Numbered from the stretch's first letter, positions 33,757-42,631 are shown. The stretch: DNA of 64,000 nt from JAKZRT01 sp965247915 (GCA_965247915.1 OZ252048.1:992001-1056000); one strand, 5' to 3'. Notes: generated by a model from the sequence alone, not told the origin. Numbers and translations: made by a program.

Positions 33757-35085
33757 ATGAGTGCAATAACCGAAATTCGTGACCCGAATGTCACGCCACC
33801 CATGAGCCAGGCGGTACCGCTGGGCCTGCAACATGTGTTGGCAATGTTCGCCTCGAACGTCACGCCGTCGATTATCGTCGCCGGGGCTGCGGGGCTGGCG
33901 TTTGGCGGGGCCGAACAGGTCTATCTGATCCAGATGGCGATGCTTTTCGCCGGGATCGCCACGCTTTTTCAGACCATTGGTATGGGACCTGTTGGCGCGC
34001 GGCTGCCGATTATGCAGGGCACCAGCTTTGCCTTTGTGTCGGTGCTGACCGTGATCGCGGCGACGCAGGGCCTGGGCGTGGTGCTGACGGCCTGCCTGAT
34101 CGCCGGTATTCTGCATTTCGGCCTGGGCTCGATCATTGGGCGCATCCGGTTTCTGTTCCCGCCGCTGGTGTCGGGTCTGGTGATCCTTACCATCGGTCTC
34201 TACCTGATACCCGTTGCCATCAAATACGCAGCCGGCGGTGCGGCATCGTTTCAGATGGAGGCCGCAAGTTTCGGCTCGCTGAAACACTGGTCGGTGGCGC
34301 TGACGGTGATCATCGTGTCGCTTGGCCTCAAGTTCTGGGCCAAGGGCCTCGTCTCGGCCGCTGGCATTCTGATCGGCCTGGTTGCCGGTTATGTGCTGGC
34401 GCTGGTGCTTGGAATGGTCAGCTTTGGCTCGGTCGGCAATGCCTCCTGGGTGACGGTCCCGCAGGTCATGCCTTATGGATTCCAGTTCGAGCTGGGCGCC
34501 GTGATCGCGGTTTTTCTGATCTGTGTGGTTTCAGCGATTGAAACCGTCGGCGACACGTCTGCCACCACCAAGGCCGGTGCCGGTCGCGACGCCAGTGATA
34601 AAGAGATCGCCGGGGCTACTTACGCCGACGGGCTGGGCACAGCGGTGGCGGCTGTCTTCGGCGGTCTGCCCAACACCTCGTTCAGCCAGAACGTGGGCAT
34701 CATCGGGATGACCGGGATCATGTCGCGTCATGTTGTGACTATTGCCGGTCTGGTCCTGATCGTCTGCGGTCTGATCCCGAAAATCGGCGCGGTCATCGCC
34801 TCGATGCCGCTGCCGGTTCTGGGCGGAGGTGTGATCGTGATGTTCGGCATGGTTGCCGCTGCGGGTCTGAACATGCTGACCGAGGTCACCATGAACCGCC
34901 GCAACATGATCATCATCGCGGTATCGATCTCGGTCGGCCTGGGCCTGAACCTGGTCCCGAGCGCGGTGCAATACCTGCCCGGCGTCGCCAAAACGTTGGC
35001 AGTGTCGGGTCTGTTGCCGACGGCGCTGATCGCGATCGTGCTGAACCAGGTCCTGCCGCAAGAAGGCGAGGCCGCCGCGGCCTGA
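33757..35085 (+). CDS. NCS2-family purine (xanthine/urate) permease
   Basis: 442 aa with a strong ribosome binding site (AAGGAG, 8 bp from the ATG). About 12-14 hydrophobic segments. The nucleobase:cation symporter-2 features are GLQHVLAMFASNVTPSI near the start, the QGTSFAFVSVL segment, and the NTSFSQNVGIIGMTGIMSRHV motif in the second half. In the inner membrane it would import urate or xanthine with a proton. Its place at the end of the urate cluster favours urate; exact specificity cannot be read. Confidence 0.9.
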   Translation: MSAITEIRDPNVTPPMSQAVPLGLQHVLAMFASNVTPSIIVAGAAGLAFGGAEQVYLIQMAMLFAGIATLFQTIGMGPVGARLPIMQGTSFAFVSVLTVIAATQGLGVVLTACLIAGILHFGLGSIIGRIRFLFPPLVSGLVILTIGLYLIPVAIKYAAGGAASFQMEAASFGSLKHWSVALTVIIVSLGLKFWAKGLVSAAGILIGLVAGYVLALVLGMVSFGSVGNASWVTVPQVMPYGFQFELGAVIAVFLICVVSAIETVGDTSATTKAGAGRDASDKEIAGATYADGLGTAVAAVFGGLPNTSFSQNVGIIGMTGIMSRHVVTIAGLVLIVCGLIPKIGAVIASMPLPVLGGGVIVMFGMVAAAGLNMLTEVTMNRRNMIIIAVSISVGLGLNLVPSAVQYLPGVAKTLAVSGLLPTALIAIVLNQVLPQEGEAAAA

Positions 35086-35676
35086 ACCGTCGGGCATGAT
35101 TTTTCGGCCTCCGGGGCATACCCCCGGGGGCCGACGTTATGGTAGCCTTGTGCCATGAAACTATATTTGTCTGCGGCTGTCTGGCTGGTCCTTCTCGCAA
35201 CCACCGCCACCGCACAGACGGCCCCGACCGCACGCGAAGTTGCGGCCTACGAGGGCCTTTTCCGGGCCGCGCACGAGGGTGATATTGCCGCCATTCGCGT
35301 AGCACTTGCCGCGGGCGCGGATGTCAACGCGACAGACCAGCGTCAGCGGACCCCGGCGCATGTGGCGGCCTTCGCTTCGCAGGACGGCGCGCTGGAGGTG
35401 CTGGCCGGGGCGGGGATCGACATGAACGCGCTGGAATACCGGCTTTACGACGTCGTCACCATTGCCGCCGTGGCCGGCGACCCCGATCTCGTGGCGCTGG
35501 CCATCCGGCTGGGCAACCGGCCCGATCTGGTGACCAGCGTTTATCAGGGCACCGCGCTGATCGCGGCGGCGCATCTGGGGCACCACCGGGTGGTGGGGAT
35601 ATTGGTCGCGGTGGGCGCGCCGCTGGATCACGTCAACAACCTGGGCTGGACCGCCCTGATCGAGGCCGTGATCTTA

Positions 35677-36608
35677 GTGTCTGATTCAAAACTCTACGCA
35701 TGATTACAATGCCTTGCAATTTTACGCGTGAGGGTTCTGATATGTGCAACGAGTATCCATGCCTGTGAACTTGCGATGGATTTTTCCCAATCTTTGGCCA
35801 ATCGCCGGCAGCGGTTGAGCCATGCGAAGGTGCGCTCGACGACCCATCTTCCGGGAATGACTTCGAAGCCTTCCGCAGTGTCGAAGCGCTTGACGATCTG
35901 GATTGTCCAGTCACCGATGCCTTCAAGAGCGTCGCGCAGCTTTGGTCCGGCATAACCGCCATCCGCAAAGATATGGCGCAAGTTTGGATGGGAATACCGG
36001 ATGGATTTCAACACTTCCGGTGCGCCATCACGGTCTTGAATACCGGCGCTATGCACGACCAACCCAACCATAAACCCGAGCGTGTCGGTGACAATGTGGC
36101 GCTTGCGGCCCTTGGTTTTCTTGCCCGCGTCATAGCCCGAAATGCCACCGCTTTCCGTTGTTTTTATGGTCTGGCTATCAATGACACCAGCGGTGGGGCC
36201 GGGCTTCTTGCCATGAAACTCGCGCGCCGTCGCCACCAGAAAATGGCTGATCACTTCAAAGATGCCATCGTTGCGCCAGCCATAGAAATAGTAGCGCACG
36301 GTGGACACTGGCGGGAAATCATTGGGCAGCATACGCCACGCACACCCGGCGCTGGCGATGTACAAAATGGCATCCAGAACATCGCGCATCGCCGTGCTGC
36401 GCGGACGACCAGTTGTTTTAGGCGGCGGCAGGAATGGCGCGATTAAACCCCATTCCTGATCGGTTAAATCGCTTGCATAGCGTCCCGAATGCCGTTCATA
36501 TCGGGCGCGAGTGGTTTCAGTCCAGGCCATTGTGATCTCCCTCGAATCTTATCAATCCGATTGAATCACAACTCGCTGAAATCACTCAATTAGTTTTGGA
36601 TCAGACAC
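35677..36608 (-). mobile_element. IS5-family (IS427/IS1031-like) insertion sequence
   Basis: 932 bp. The left end GTGTCTGATTCAAAACT and the reverse complement of the right end GTGTCTGATCCAAAACT form a 17-bp inverted repeat with one mismatch. A 3-bp duplication TTA flanks it (35674-35676 and 36609-36611). It is present once in this window and splits an ankyrin-repeat gene. Confidence 0.95.
35694..36530 (-). CDS. IS5-family transposase
   Basis: 278 aa. N-terminal DUF4096-like domain (YASDLTDQEWGLIAPFLPPP, CAWRMLPNDFPPVSTVRYYFYGW) followed by a DDE core (GVIDSQTIKTTE, FADGGYAG, and VVERTFAWLNRCRRL with the Glu). Complete and apparently functional. It is transcribed against the interrupted ankyrin gene. 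The short form in a single ORF differs from IS5-group members that need frameshifting. Confidence 0.94.
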   Translation of the reverse strand: MAWTETTRARYERHSGRYASDLTDQEWGLIAPFLPPPKTTGRPRSTAMRDVLDAILYIASAGCAWRMLPNDFPPVSTVRYYFYGWRNDGIFEVISHFLVATAREFHGKKPGPTAGVIDSQTIKTTESGGISGYDAGKKTKGRKRHIVTDTLGFMVGLVVHSAGIQDRDGAPEVLKSIRYSHPNLRHIFADGGYAGPKLRDALEGIGDWTIQIVKRFDTAEGFEVIPGRWVVERTFAWLNRCRRLAKDWEKSIASSQAWILVAHIRTLTRKIARHCNHA

Positions 36609-36766
36609 TTAGGCAATGGCGGGCCCGATCATGTGAAATCTTTGCAGATTTTGGTGGACGCGGGCGCGAAGGGGTCGATCGCCGACCGCGACGGGCAGAC
36701 ACCGCTGGCGCTGGCCCGGGCGCGGGGGTTTGCCGAGATGGTGCAGATCCTGGAGGCCGCCGCGCC

Positions 36767-37732
36767 TTAGAAATCCACCTCGACCGCGACGCCCTTTTCA
36801 ATCGCGGTTTCCAGAACCACAGCGGCGACGGCGAGGTCTTGCAGGCCAACGCCGGTGCCGTCGAACAGGGTGATCTGGTCGTCGCTTTGCCGTCCCGGTG
36901 CCAGACCTTCGATCACCGCGCCGATGGAGGTGATGTCGGCCGCGCCGATCAAACCTGCCGCGACCGCGTGCTGGGCCTCGCCGAGGGTGACGGATTGGGC
37001 GACCTCGTCGGTGAAGACGCGGGCCCGGGCCAGGATGGCGGCGTCAACCTCCTGCTTGCCGGCAGTATCGGTGCCCATGCAGGCCAGATGGGTGCCGGGG
37101 CGGATGTGGGCGTCTTGAAGGATGGCGTCGAAAGACGAGGTGATGGTGATGATGACGTCGGATTGCGCGCCGAGCTGATCAAGTTCGACGGCCTGGAATG
37201 GCAGGCCGAGTTCTTCGGCTACCGCGCCCAGGCGGGGCAGCATTTCCGGGCGCAGGTTCCAGGCGATCACTTTCTCAAAGTCGCGCTTCTGCGCGGCCGA
37301 GCGAAGCTGGAAGGCAGCCTGGTGGCCGGCGCCGACCATGCCGAGAATTTTCGCATCCTTGCGGGCCAGGTGCCGGATCGAGACCGAACTGGAGGCGGCG
37401 GTCCGAAGCGCTGTCAGAAGGTTGCCGCCGATCAGGGCCCTGGCCTGGCCGGTGTCGGCGTCGAAAAGAATGACCGTGGACTGGTGGTTGGTCAGGCCCC
37501 TGGCGGCGTTGCCGGGCCAATAACCGCCCGATTTCAGGCCCAGCACCAGCCCGGCCCGGTCAAAGCCCGATTTGAACCCGTAAAGCGCGTCGGCGTGGCC
37601 GATGGCCTCGCGGATCACCGGGAAATTATAGGCATCCCCCCGGGCCATGGCGGCGAAGATATTTTCGATGGCCTGAAAGGCGGCCTCGGGGGTCATCAGG
37701 TCGGCTATGGCGGCTTCGGGTACGATCCACAT
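36767..37732 (-). CDS. bhcD: Iminosuccinate reductase BhcD (ornithine cyclodeaminase family)
   Basis: 321 aa of the ornithine cyclodeaminase/mu-crystallin family, with the NAD(P)-binding motif GMVGAGHQAAFQLRSAA and the TAASSSVSIRHLARKDAK segment. In isolation it would be read as ornithine cyclodeaminase. Its position as the last gene after bhcA-bhcB-bhcC identifies it as BhcD, which reduces iminosuccinate to L-aspartate and so regenerates the amino donor of the beta-hydroxyaspartate cycle. Its TAA shares bases with the stop of the convergent ankyrin gene. Intact. Confidence 0.88.
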   Translation of the reverse strand: MWIVPEAAIADLMTPEAAFQAIENIFAAMARGDAYNFPVIREAIGHADALYGFKSGFDRAGLVLGLKSGGYWPGNAARGLTNHQSTVILFDADTGQARALIGGNLLTALRTAASSSVSIRHLARKDAKILGMVGAGHQAAFQLRSAAQKRDFEKVIAWNLRPEMLPRLGAVAEELGLPFQAVELDQLGAQSDVIITITSSFDAILQDAHIRPGTHLACMGTDTAGKQEVDAAILARARVFTDEVAQSVTLGEAQHAVAAGLIGAADITSIGAVIEGLAPGRQSDDQITLFDGTGVGLQDLAVAAVVLETAIEKGVAVEVDF

Positions 37733-37815
37733 ATTCTGGCTCCGGCAAGGTGCTCAAGGTTGAGCATCATTGTAAACGTCTGATTTCTAAATGAAATCCA
37801 AAAAAGGCCCAAAAG

Positions 37816-38979
37816 TCAGTAGGCCTTGCCGCGCGCCGAAACCGGCCACAGCACCTCGACTTTGCCGCCACGCACGCCGACGTACCAGTCGTGGACGTTG
37901 CAGGTGGGGTCGCAGTGGCCCGGCACCAGCCGTAGCTTGTCGTTGACGGCCAGCACGCCCGAGGGGTCGGCGACAACGCCGTGTTCGTCGGAACATTTGA
38001 CGTATTCGACGTCATTGCGGCCAAAGATCACCGGCAGGCCGCTGTCAACCGATTGCGCCTTCAGCCCGGCGTCGACAATCGCCTTGTCGGTCTTGGCGTG
38101 GGACATGACGGATGTCAGGATAAAGAGAGAATTCTCCCACTCGCCGGCGTCGATCCGCACACCGTTTTCATCGAGAATGCGGCCATAGTCGGCGTCCATG
38201 AAAGCATATGACCCGCATTGCAGCTCGTTAAAAACGCCCGAGTTAGCCTCAAAGTAATACGATCCGGTGCCGCCACCCGAAACCAGCTCGGCCTGCAGCC
38301 CCTCGGCCCTAAGCCCGGCGACCGCGTCCTTGACCATGGCAATTGCCACGTCCAGCTTGGCTTTGCGGTCGGCGTAGCTGTCCATATGTTGCATCGCGCC
38401 TTGATAGGCCTGAATGCCGGTGAATTTCAGCGCCGGAGCCGCGTCGATGCCTTTGGCGATGGCAACCACATCTTTGGTGGTGGTGACGCCACAGCGCCCG
38501 GCCCCGCAGTCGATCTCGACAAAGCACTCCAATTCTGTGCCGTGGCGCGCAGCCGCCGCCGACAGATCGGCGACATTTGCCGGATCGTCCACGCAGACGA
38601 TGATCCGCGCGCCCAGTTTGGGCAGCCGCGCCAGCCGGTCGATCTTGGCCGGGTCGCGGACCTGATTGGAAATCAGCACATCCTTGATGCCGCCGCGCAC
38701 GAAAACCTCGGCCTCGGAAACCTTCTGGCAGCAGACGCCGACCGCGCCGCCGAGTTTTTCCTGCAACTTCGCCACATCGACCGATTTGTGCATTTTGCCG
38801 TGGACCCGGTGGCGCATCCCGTGGGCGCGCGCGTAATCGCCCATCTTGACGATGTTGCGTTCCAGTGCGTCCAGATCGAGGATCAGGCACGGCGTCTGGA
38901 TATCGGCCGCGTCCATGCCGGGCAAGGCGGGGACGTCATAGCCAACTTCGAGGTTGGAAAGATCGGTGTGGGCGGTCAT
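37816..38979 (-). CDS. bhcC: 3-Hydroxy-D-aspartate aldolase BhcC
   Basis: 387 aa from the ATG at 38979. An alanine-racemase-like N-terminal barrel with the PLP lysine near K62 (RVHGKMHKS, the H-x-K-x-H-K-type motif) and a D-threonine-aldolase-like C-terminal domain with the metal ligands in LVPGHCDPTCNVHDWYVG. It condenses glycine and glyoxylate to (2R,3S)-beta-hydroxyaspartate. The bhcA-B-C-D order is the same as in the cluster known from Paracoccus. Intact. Confidence 0.9.
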   Translation of the reverse strand: MTAHTDLSNLEVGYDVPALPGMDAADIQTPCLILDLDALERNIVKMGDYARAHGMRHRVHGKMHKSVDVAKLQEKLGGAVGVCCQKVSEAEVFVRGGIKDVLISNQVRDPAKIDRLARLPKLGARIIVCVDDPANVADLSAAAARHGTELECFVEIDCGAGRCGVTTTKDVVAIAKGIDAAPALKFTGIQAYQGAMQHMDSYADRKAKLDVAIAMVKDAVAGLRAEGLQAELVSGGGTGSYYFEANSGVFNELQCGSYAFMDADYGRILDENGVRIDAGEWENSLFILTSVMSHAKTDKAIVDAGLKAQSVDSGLPVIFGRNDVEYVKCSDEHGVVADPSGVLAVNDKLRLVPGHCDPTCNVHDWYVGVRGGKVEVLWPVSARGKAY

Positions 38980-39253
38980 TGCGGGATTCCCTTTTCTAGG
39001 ATCAGGATGATGCTTGATTGAAACTTTTGGGCAGACGAACCGAGGATCGTGCCTGCCCGGGCGGGGGCGAGAATCGCGCCCGCCTTGGGGCGGGCAGGCG
39101 CGATCCGGGGCTGACGCCCCGGCGAAACATGGGATCGGCGCGCGCCAGTCATCCGACATCTCGCTTTGCGCGGCACAAAATTGCGGGGAGTCGGCGCGAT
39201 TGCGCCTCCCCTCGGTTCGGACGCGACGCAAGAATGCTGATGTTTCGCCATCT
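38980..39253 (-). other. Intergenic region bhcB-bhcC with strong hairpins
   Basis: This 274-bp gap inside the operon contains no ORF of note. Two palindromes stand out: GCCTGCCC...GGGCAGGC (39051-39099, with a nested GC stem) and CCGGGGC-TGAC-GCCCCGG (39105-39122). The operon is otherwise compact, so the hairpins may stabilise or attenuate the mRNA, or the region may be a repeat insertion. I see no promoter that I can support. Confidence 0.4.
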
Positions 39254-40204
39254 TCAGGCGTTCCAAGGCAGGCGGTCGAGATCGACGTTGCCGCCGGTGA
39301 TGATGACGCCGACGCGTTTGCCGGCGAAGGTTTCGGGGTTTTTGAGGATGGTGGCCAGCGGTACCGCTGACGATGGCTCCATGACGATCTTCATGCGTTT
39401 CCAGATCGCCTTCATCGCTTCGATGATCTCGGTCTCGGTGGCGGTCAGAATGTCGGTGACATGGGTTTGCACGAAATGCCAGGTCAGGTCTTTGAGCGGC
39501 ACCTTCAGGCCGTCGGCCACCGTTTCGGGCGCGTCGTCGGCGACGATGTGACCGGCCCGGAACGACCGGGCGGCGTCGTCGGCGTTCAAAGGCTCGGCGG
39601 CATAAACCTTGACCGAAGGCGCAAGTTTGGAAAGCGCGAGACAGGTGCCCGAGATCATGCCGCCGCCGCCGATCGGGGCCACGACCGCGCCGAGGCCTTC
39701 GACCTGTTCGGTGAGTTCCATCGAACATGTTGCCTGTCCGGCGATTACGCGGGGGTCGTTGTAGGGATGCACGAAATCGGCACCGGTCTCGGCGTGGACA
39801 AGCGCGAACACTTCCTCGCGTGACGAGGTCGAGGGGTCGCATTCGGTGATGATGCCGCCATAACCCGCAACCGCGTCTTTCTTGGCCTGCGGGGCGGTGC
39901 GCGGCATGACCACGTTGCAGGGGATGCCGCGGCGGCCTGCGGCATAGCTGAGCGAAAGCGCATGGTTGCCGCTGGAATGGGTGGCGACGCCGCGCGCGGC
40001 ATCTTCGTCGGAAAGGTCAAAGACCGCGTTCGACGCGCCGCGCACCTTGAAGGCGCCGGCCTTCTGGAAGTTCTCGCATTTGAAAAATAGCTGGGCCCCG
40101 GTCAGTTCGTTCAGAAACGACGAGGTCAGCACCGGAGTGCGGTGGATATAGGGCGCTATCCGGTCGCGGGCGGTGAGCGCGTCGTCAAATGTGGGGATAT
40201 ACAT
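39254..40204 (-). CDS. bhcB: beta-Hydroxyaspartate dehydratase BhcB
   Basis: 316 aa starting MYIPTFDDALTARDRI. Serine/threonine-dehydratase fold: PLP lysine K53 in GAFKVRGAS, SSGNH at 77-81, and the phosphate-binding glycine loop in APIGGGGMISG (about 177-187). It dehydrates (2R,3S)-beta-hydroxyaspartate to iminosuccinate. On its own it would be annotated as threonine dehydratase; cluster context gives the specific call. Intact. Confidence 0.9.
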   Translation of the reverse strand: MYIPTFDDALTARDRIAPYIHRTPVLTSSFLNELTGAQLFFKCENFQKAGAFKVRGASNAVFDLSDEDAARGVATHSSGNHALSLSYAAGRRGIPCNVVMPRTAPQAKKDAVAGYGGIITECDPSTSSREEVFALVHAETGADFVHPYNDPRVIAGQATCSMELTEQVEGLGAVVAPIGGGGMISGTCLALSKLAPSVKVYAAEPLNADDAARSFRAGHIVADDAPETVADGLKVPLKDLTWHFVQTHVTDILTATETEIIEAMKAIWKRMKIVMEPSSAVPLATILKNPETFAGKRVGVIITGGNVDLDRLPWNA

Positions 40205-40239
40205 CGGTTGATCTCTCATCGCGATCTCAGGGCGGCAGC

Positions 40240-40335
40240 CTCCCCCCTTGCCCCGCTCCCACGGGAGGGGGGAAGCACACCGGTTTGGCCGGTCGCCTCC
40301 CCTCTCCGTCTCGGAGAGGGGATGGGGGAGCGGTT
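40240..40335. repeat. Double-hairpin GC-rich repeat (also at 55660-55762)
   Basis: Between bhcA and bhcB there are two strong hairpins: CTCCCACGGGAG and CCCCTCTCCGTCTCGGAGAG, linked by about 30 bp. The reverse complement closely follows the sequence between scoA and topA at 55660-55762 (shared CTCCCCCATCCCCTCTCC, then CTTCCCCCCTCC, then GGGGGGAGGC). It is a dispersed intergenic repeat of unknown function, possibly REP/BIME-like. Confidence 0.6.
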
Positions 40336-40343
40336 CGCCAGCA

Positions 40344-41535
40344 TCACGCGGCGTTCTTTTGGGTCTGGGTATTGTGCCCGCGATAATAATCCTGCGCGGC
40401 GGCGACGCCCGAGCCCAGTTTCACCGGCAGACCCAGATCGGCCATGCACATCTCGGCGGTGGCTGGCCCCGAAAGCATCATGACGTCGGTCAGCGACCCT
40501 AGGTGCCCGATGCGGAAGACCTTGCCCGCGACCTGACCCAGGCCGGTGCCAAAGGCGACACTGTATTTGTCGGCGGCATGGGTGACGATGTCGGTGGCGT
40601 TGAACCCGTCGGGGGTGCGGATGGCGCTGACGGTGTCGGAATAGAGGTCCGGCGTGGGCGGCGCACAAGCTCAGCCCCCAGGCGCTGACAGCGGCGCGGA
40701 CGCCGCTGGCGATGCGGTGGTGGCGGGCGAAAACGTTGTCGAGGCCTTCGTCGAGCAGCATCTCGAGGGACGTCTTGAGCCCGTTCATCAGCCCCACCGG
40801 GGGCGTGTAGGGAAAACCGCCAGCCTCGTAGGCTTTGCCCATATCGCGGACGTCGAAGAAGGTGCGGGGCAGGGTGGCGGTTTTGGTGGCGTCCATGGCG
40901 CGGGCGGAAAACCCGGTGATGGCCAGACCCGGCGGCAGCATGAAACCCTTCTGGCTGCCGGTGACGGCAACATCGACGCCCCAGTCGTCAAACCGGAAGT
41001 CCATCGAGGCGATCGAACTGACGCCGTCGACGAAGAACAATGCTGGGTGGTCGGCGGCGTCGAGGGCGCGGCGCACCGCGGCGATGTCGGAGCGGACGCC
41101 GGTCGCGGTCTCGTTGTGGGTGGCCAGAACCGCCTTGATCTCGTGGGCGCTGTCGGCGGCCAGGATCTCGGCGTAGCGGTCGGCGGGCAGGCCGGTGCCC
41201 CAGGCGCATTCGACGATTTCAACGGTCAGCCCGTGACGTTCGCACATGTCGATCCAGCGCTGGCTGAACATGCCGTTGCGCGCCGCCAGAACCTTGTGGC
41301 TGGGGCTGAGCGTATTGGTCAGCGCGATCTCCCAGCCGCCGGTGCCGGTCGATGGAAAGATAAAGACCTGCGCGGTCTTGCTTTGCAGAACCCGTCGCAC
41401 GCCGTCGAGCACCGGGTTCAGGATGTCTGCGAAGGCAGCCGACCGGTGATCGAGCGTCGGGATGAAACAGGCTTTGCGTACGTTCTCGGGCATATTGGTC
41501 GGGCCGGGGATGAAAACGGGGTTCTGAGAGATCAT
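40344..41535 (-). pseudogene. bhcA: L-aspartate:glyoxylate aminotransferase BhcA, frameshifted
   Basis: Class V aminotransferase with PGPTNMPENVRKA at the start, HNETATGV, and the PLP lysine K196 in TGSQKGFMLPPG. After residue about 292 (AWGLSLCAA) the frame changes: the open frame continues as nonsense (HAGPLFRHRQRHP). The neighbouring frame encodes the expected PDLYSDTVSAIRTPDGFNAT, then FRIGHLGSLTDVMMLSG, and ends at TGA 40344-40346. One extra base near 40652-40662 explains it. The enzyme makes glycine from glyoxylate with aspartate as donor. Either a real loss of function or a sequencing error. Confidence 0.85.
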
Positions 41536-41596
41536 GGGTTTTGTCCTGTCTGGTTGCCCTCTTTATAAGTCCTGGCGTCGCCGGCGGCAATTTTTT

Positions 41597-41611
41597 TGAA
41601 ATATTTTTTCA
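41597..41611. promoter_or_regulatory. Palindrome TGAAA-N5-TTTCA upstream of bhcA
   Basis: An AT-rich palindrome lies 62 bp upstream of the bhcA start within an A/T-rich stretch (41590-41620). Related bhc clusters are controlled by the IclR-type regulator BhcR, and IclR-family sites are often short palindromes of this kind. No iclR gene is present next to this cluster. The link is inference. Confidence 0.35.
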
Positions 41612-41684
41612 TTTTTGCAGTAGTTGGGAGAAACATCATCAAATCAACTGGTTAGACTTTTTCATTTCGGCCCGCCTATGGGCG

Positions 41685-42530
41685 TCAGCGGCCAGGGATG
41701 GTCAGCGGCATGTGCCGGTTGACATCTTTGTAGAGCAGGTACCGGAACTGCCCCGGACCGCCTGCATAACAGGCCTGGGGGCAAAAAGCGCGCAGCCAGA
41801 TGTAGTCGCCGGCCTGCACCTCGACCCAGTCGCGGTTGAGCTTGTAGGCGGCGGTGCCTTCGAGCACGTATAGCCCGTGCTCCATCACATGGGTTTCCAT
41901 GAACGGGATTTTGCCGCCGGGCTGAAAGGTGACGATGTTGACGTGCATGTCGTGGGCCATGTCGGCGGGGTCGGCAAAGCGCGTGGTCGACCAGAGGCCT
42001 TGCGCGCCCGGCATGGGGGTCGGGACCACTTCGGCGTCAGACGTCACGAAAGCCGCGGGCGGTTTGATGCCATCGACGGCTTCATAGGCTTTGCGGATCC
42101 AGTGGAAAGTGGCCGGAGCCGCGCTGGTGTTGCGGCACGACCAGGTCGCGCCCGCGGGCAGATAAGCATAGCCGCCGGGCCCGAGGTCATGCGCGACACC
42201 TTCGATGGTCAGCGCCAGCGCGCCGCCGACCACAAAGATCACCCCCTGGCCGCGCGGATCGGGTTCGGGCCGGTCGCTGCCGCCACGCGGCGCAAGTTCG
42301 ACGATCAGATGCGCGAAAGTCTCAGAAAACCCGGTCAGCGGGCGCGCGATCACCCAGACGCGGGTGCCGGTCCAATGCGGCAGGTTCGAAGTCACGATGT
42401 CGCGCATGCTGCTGCCCGGGATAAAGGCGTAAGCTTGCGTGAACACGGCCTGCGAGGTCAGCGTCGCGGTCTGGGGCGGCAGCCCGCCCCGATCGTTGAA
42501 ATAACCGGGCGGCAGAGAAGTGTTGGGCAT
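41685..42530 (-). CDS. allE: (S)-Ureidoglycine aminohydrolase
   Basis: 281 aa, a bicupin. The C-terminal cupin has the diagnostic run FMETHVMEHGLYVLEGTAAY followed by LNRDWVEVQAGDYIWLRAFCPQACYAGGPG, containing the manganese ligands. It releases ammonia from ureidoglycine to form ureidoglycolate, the AllA substrate. It therefore belongs to the urate/allantoin pathway at 30-35 kb although the bhc genes lie between. Start ATG at 42530. It is upstream of and collinear with bhcA, about 150 bp away. Confidence 0.93.
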   Translation of the reverse strand: MPNTSLPPGYFNDRGGLPPQTATLTSQAVFTQAYAFIPGSSMRDIVTSNLPHWTGTRVWVIARPLTGFSETFAHLIVELAPRGGSDRPEPDPRGQGVIFVVGGALALTIEGVAHDLGPGGYAYLPAGATWSCRNTSAAPATFHWIRKAYEAVDGIKPPAAFVTSDAEVVPTPMPGAQGLWSTTRFADPADMAHDMHVNIVTFQPGGKIPFMETHVMEHGLYVLEGTAAYKLNRDWVEVQAGDYIWLRAFCPQACYAGGPGQFRYLLYKDVNRHMPLTIPGR

Positions 42531-42570
42531 GGTCAACCTAGCGTGAGAAATGAACGCCCCTTATGTCGCA

Positions 42571-42596
42571 CAGCGCCGTTTTTCTTAAAACGGGGC
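42571..42596 (-). terminator. Hairpin between amidase and allE genes
   Basis: GCGCCGTTTT-TCTT-AAAACGGGGCGC forms an imperfect 10-12-bp hairpin 36 bp beyond the amidase stop on the minus strand. No long T-run follows, so a weak terminator or mRNA-processing site is the most that can be said. It falls upstream of the allE start. Confidence 0.35.
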
Positions 42597-42631
42597 GCAA
42601 TCCATCAGGTTTATTCGGCGTTTTTTGATAA

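Larger units (their letters stand above)
35155..36770 (+). pseudogene. Secreted ankyrin-repeat protein gene interrupted by an IS5-type element
   Basis: The 5' part (35155-35676) encodes a signal peptide (MKLYLSAAVWLVLLATTATAQ) and several ankyrin repeats (LFRAAHEGDIAAIRVALAAG, TALIAAAHLGHHRVVGILV). The 3' part (36612-36770) ends ADRDGQTPLALARARGFAEM and TAG. Joining the halves with one TTA gives an in-frame repeat (AVIL-GNGGPDHVKSLQILVDAGA), about 227 aa. As present, translation stops inside the IS. The last bases overlap the stop of convergent bhcD. Role unknown. Confidence 0.85.

Noticed and set aside
36767..37732. Ornithine cyclodeaminase call
   Set aside because: Family-level match only; the bhcA-B-C-D context makes iminosuccinate reductase far more likely.
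36596..37783. Long plus-strand frame over bhcD
   Set aside because: Antisense shadow of a well-supported gene, no motif.
40216..40343. C-terminal extension of the bhcA open frame
   Set aside because: This tail is reached only in the shifted frame and reads through a GC repeat; the real C-terminus is in the neighbouring frame ending at 40344.
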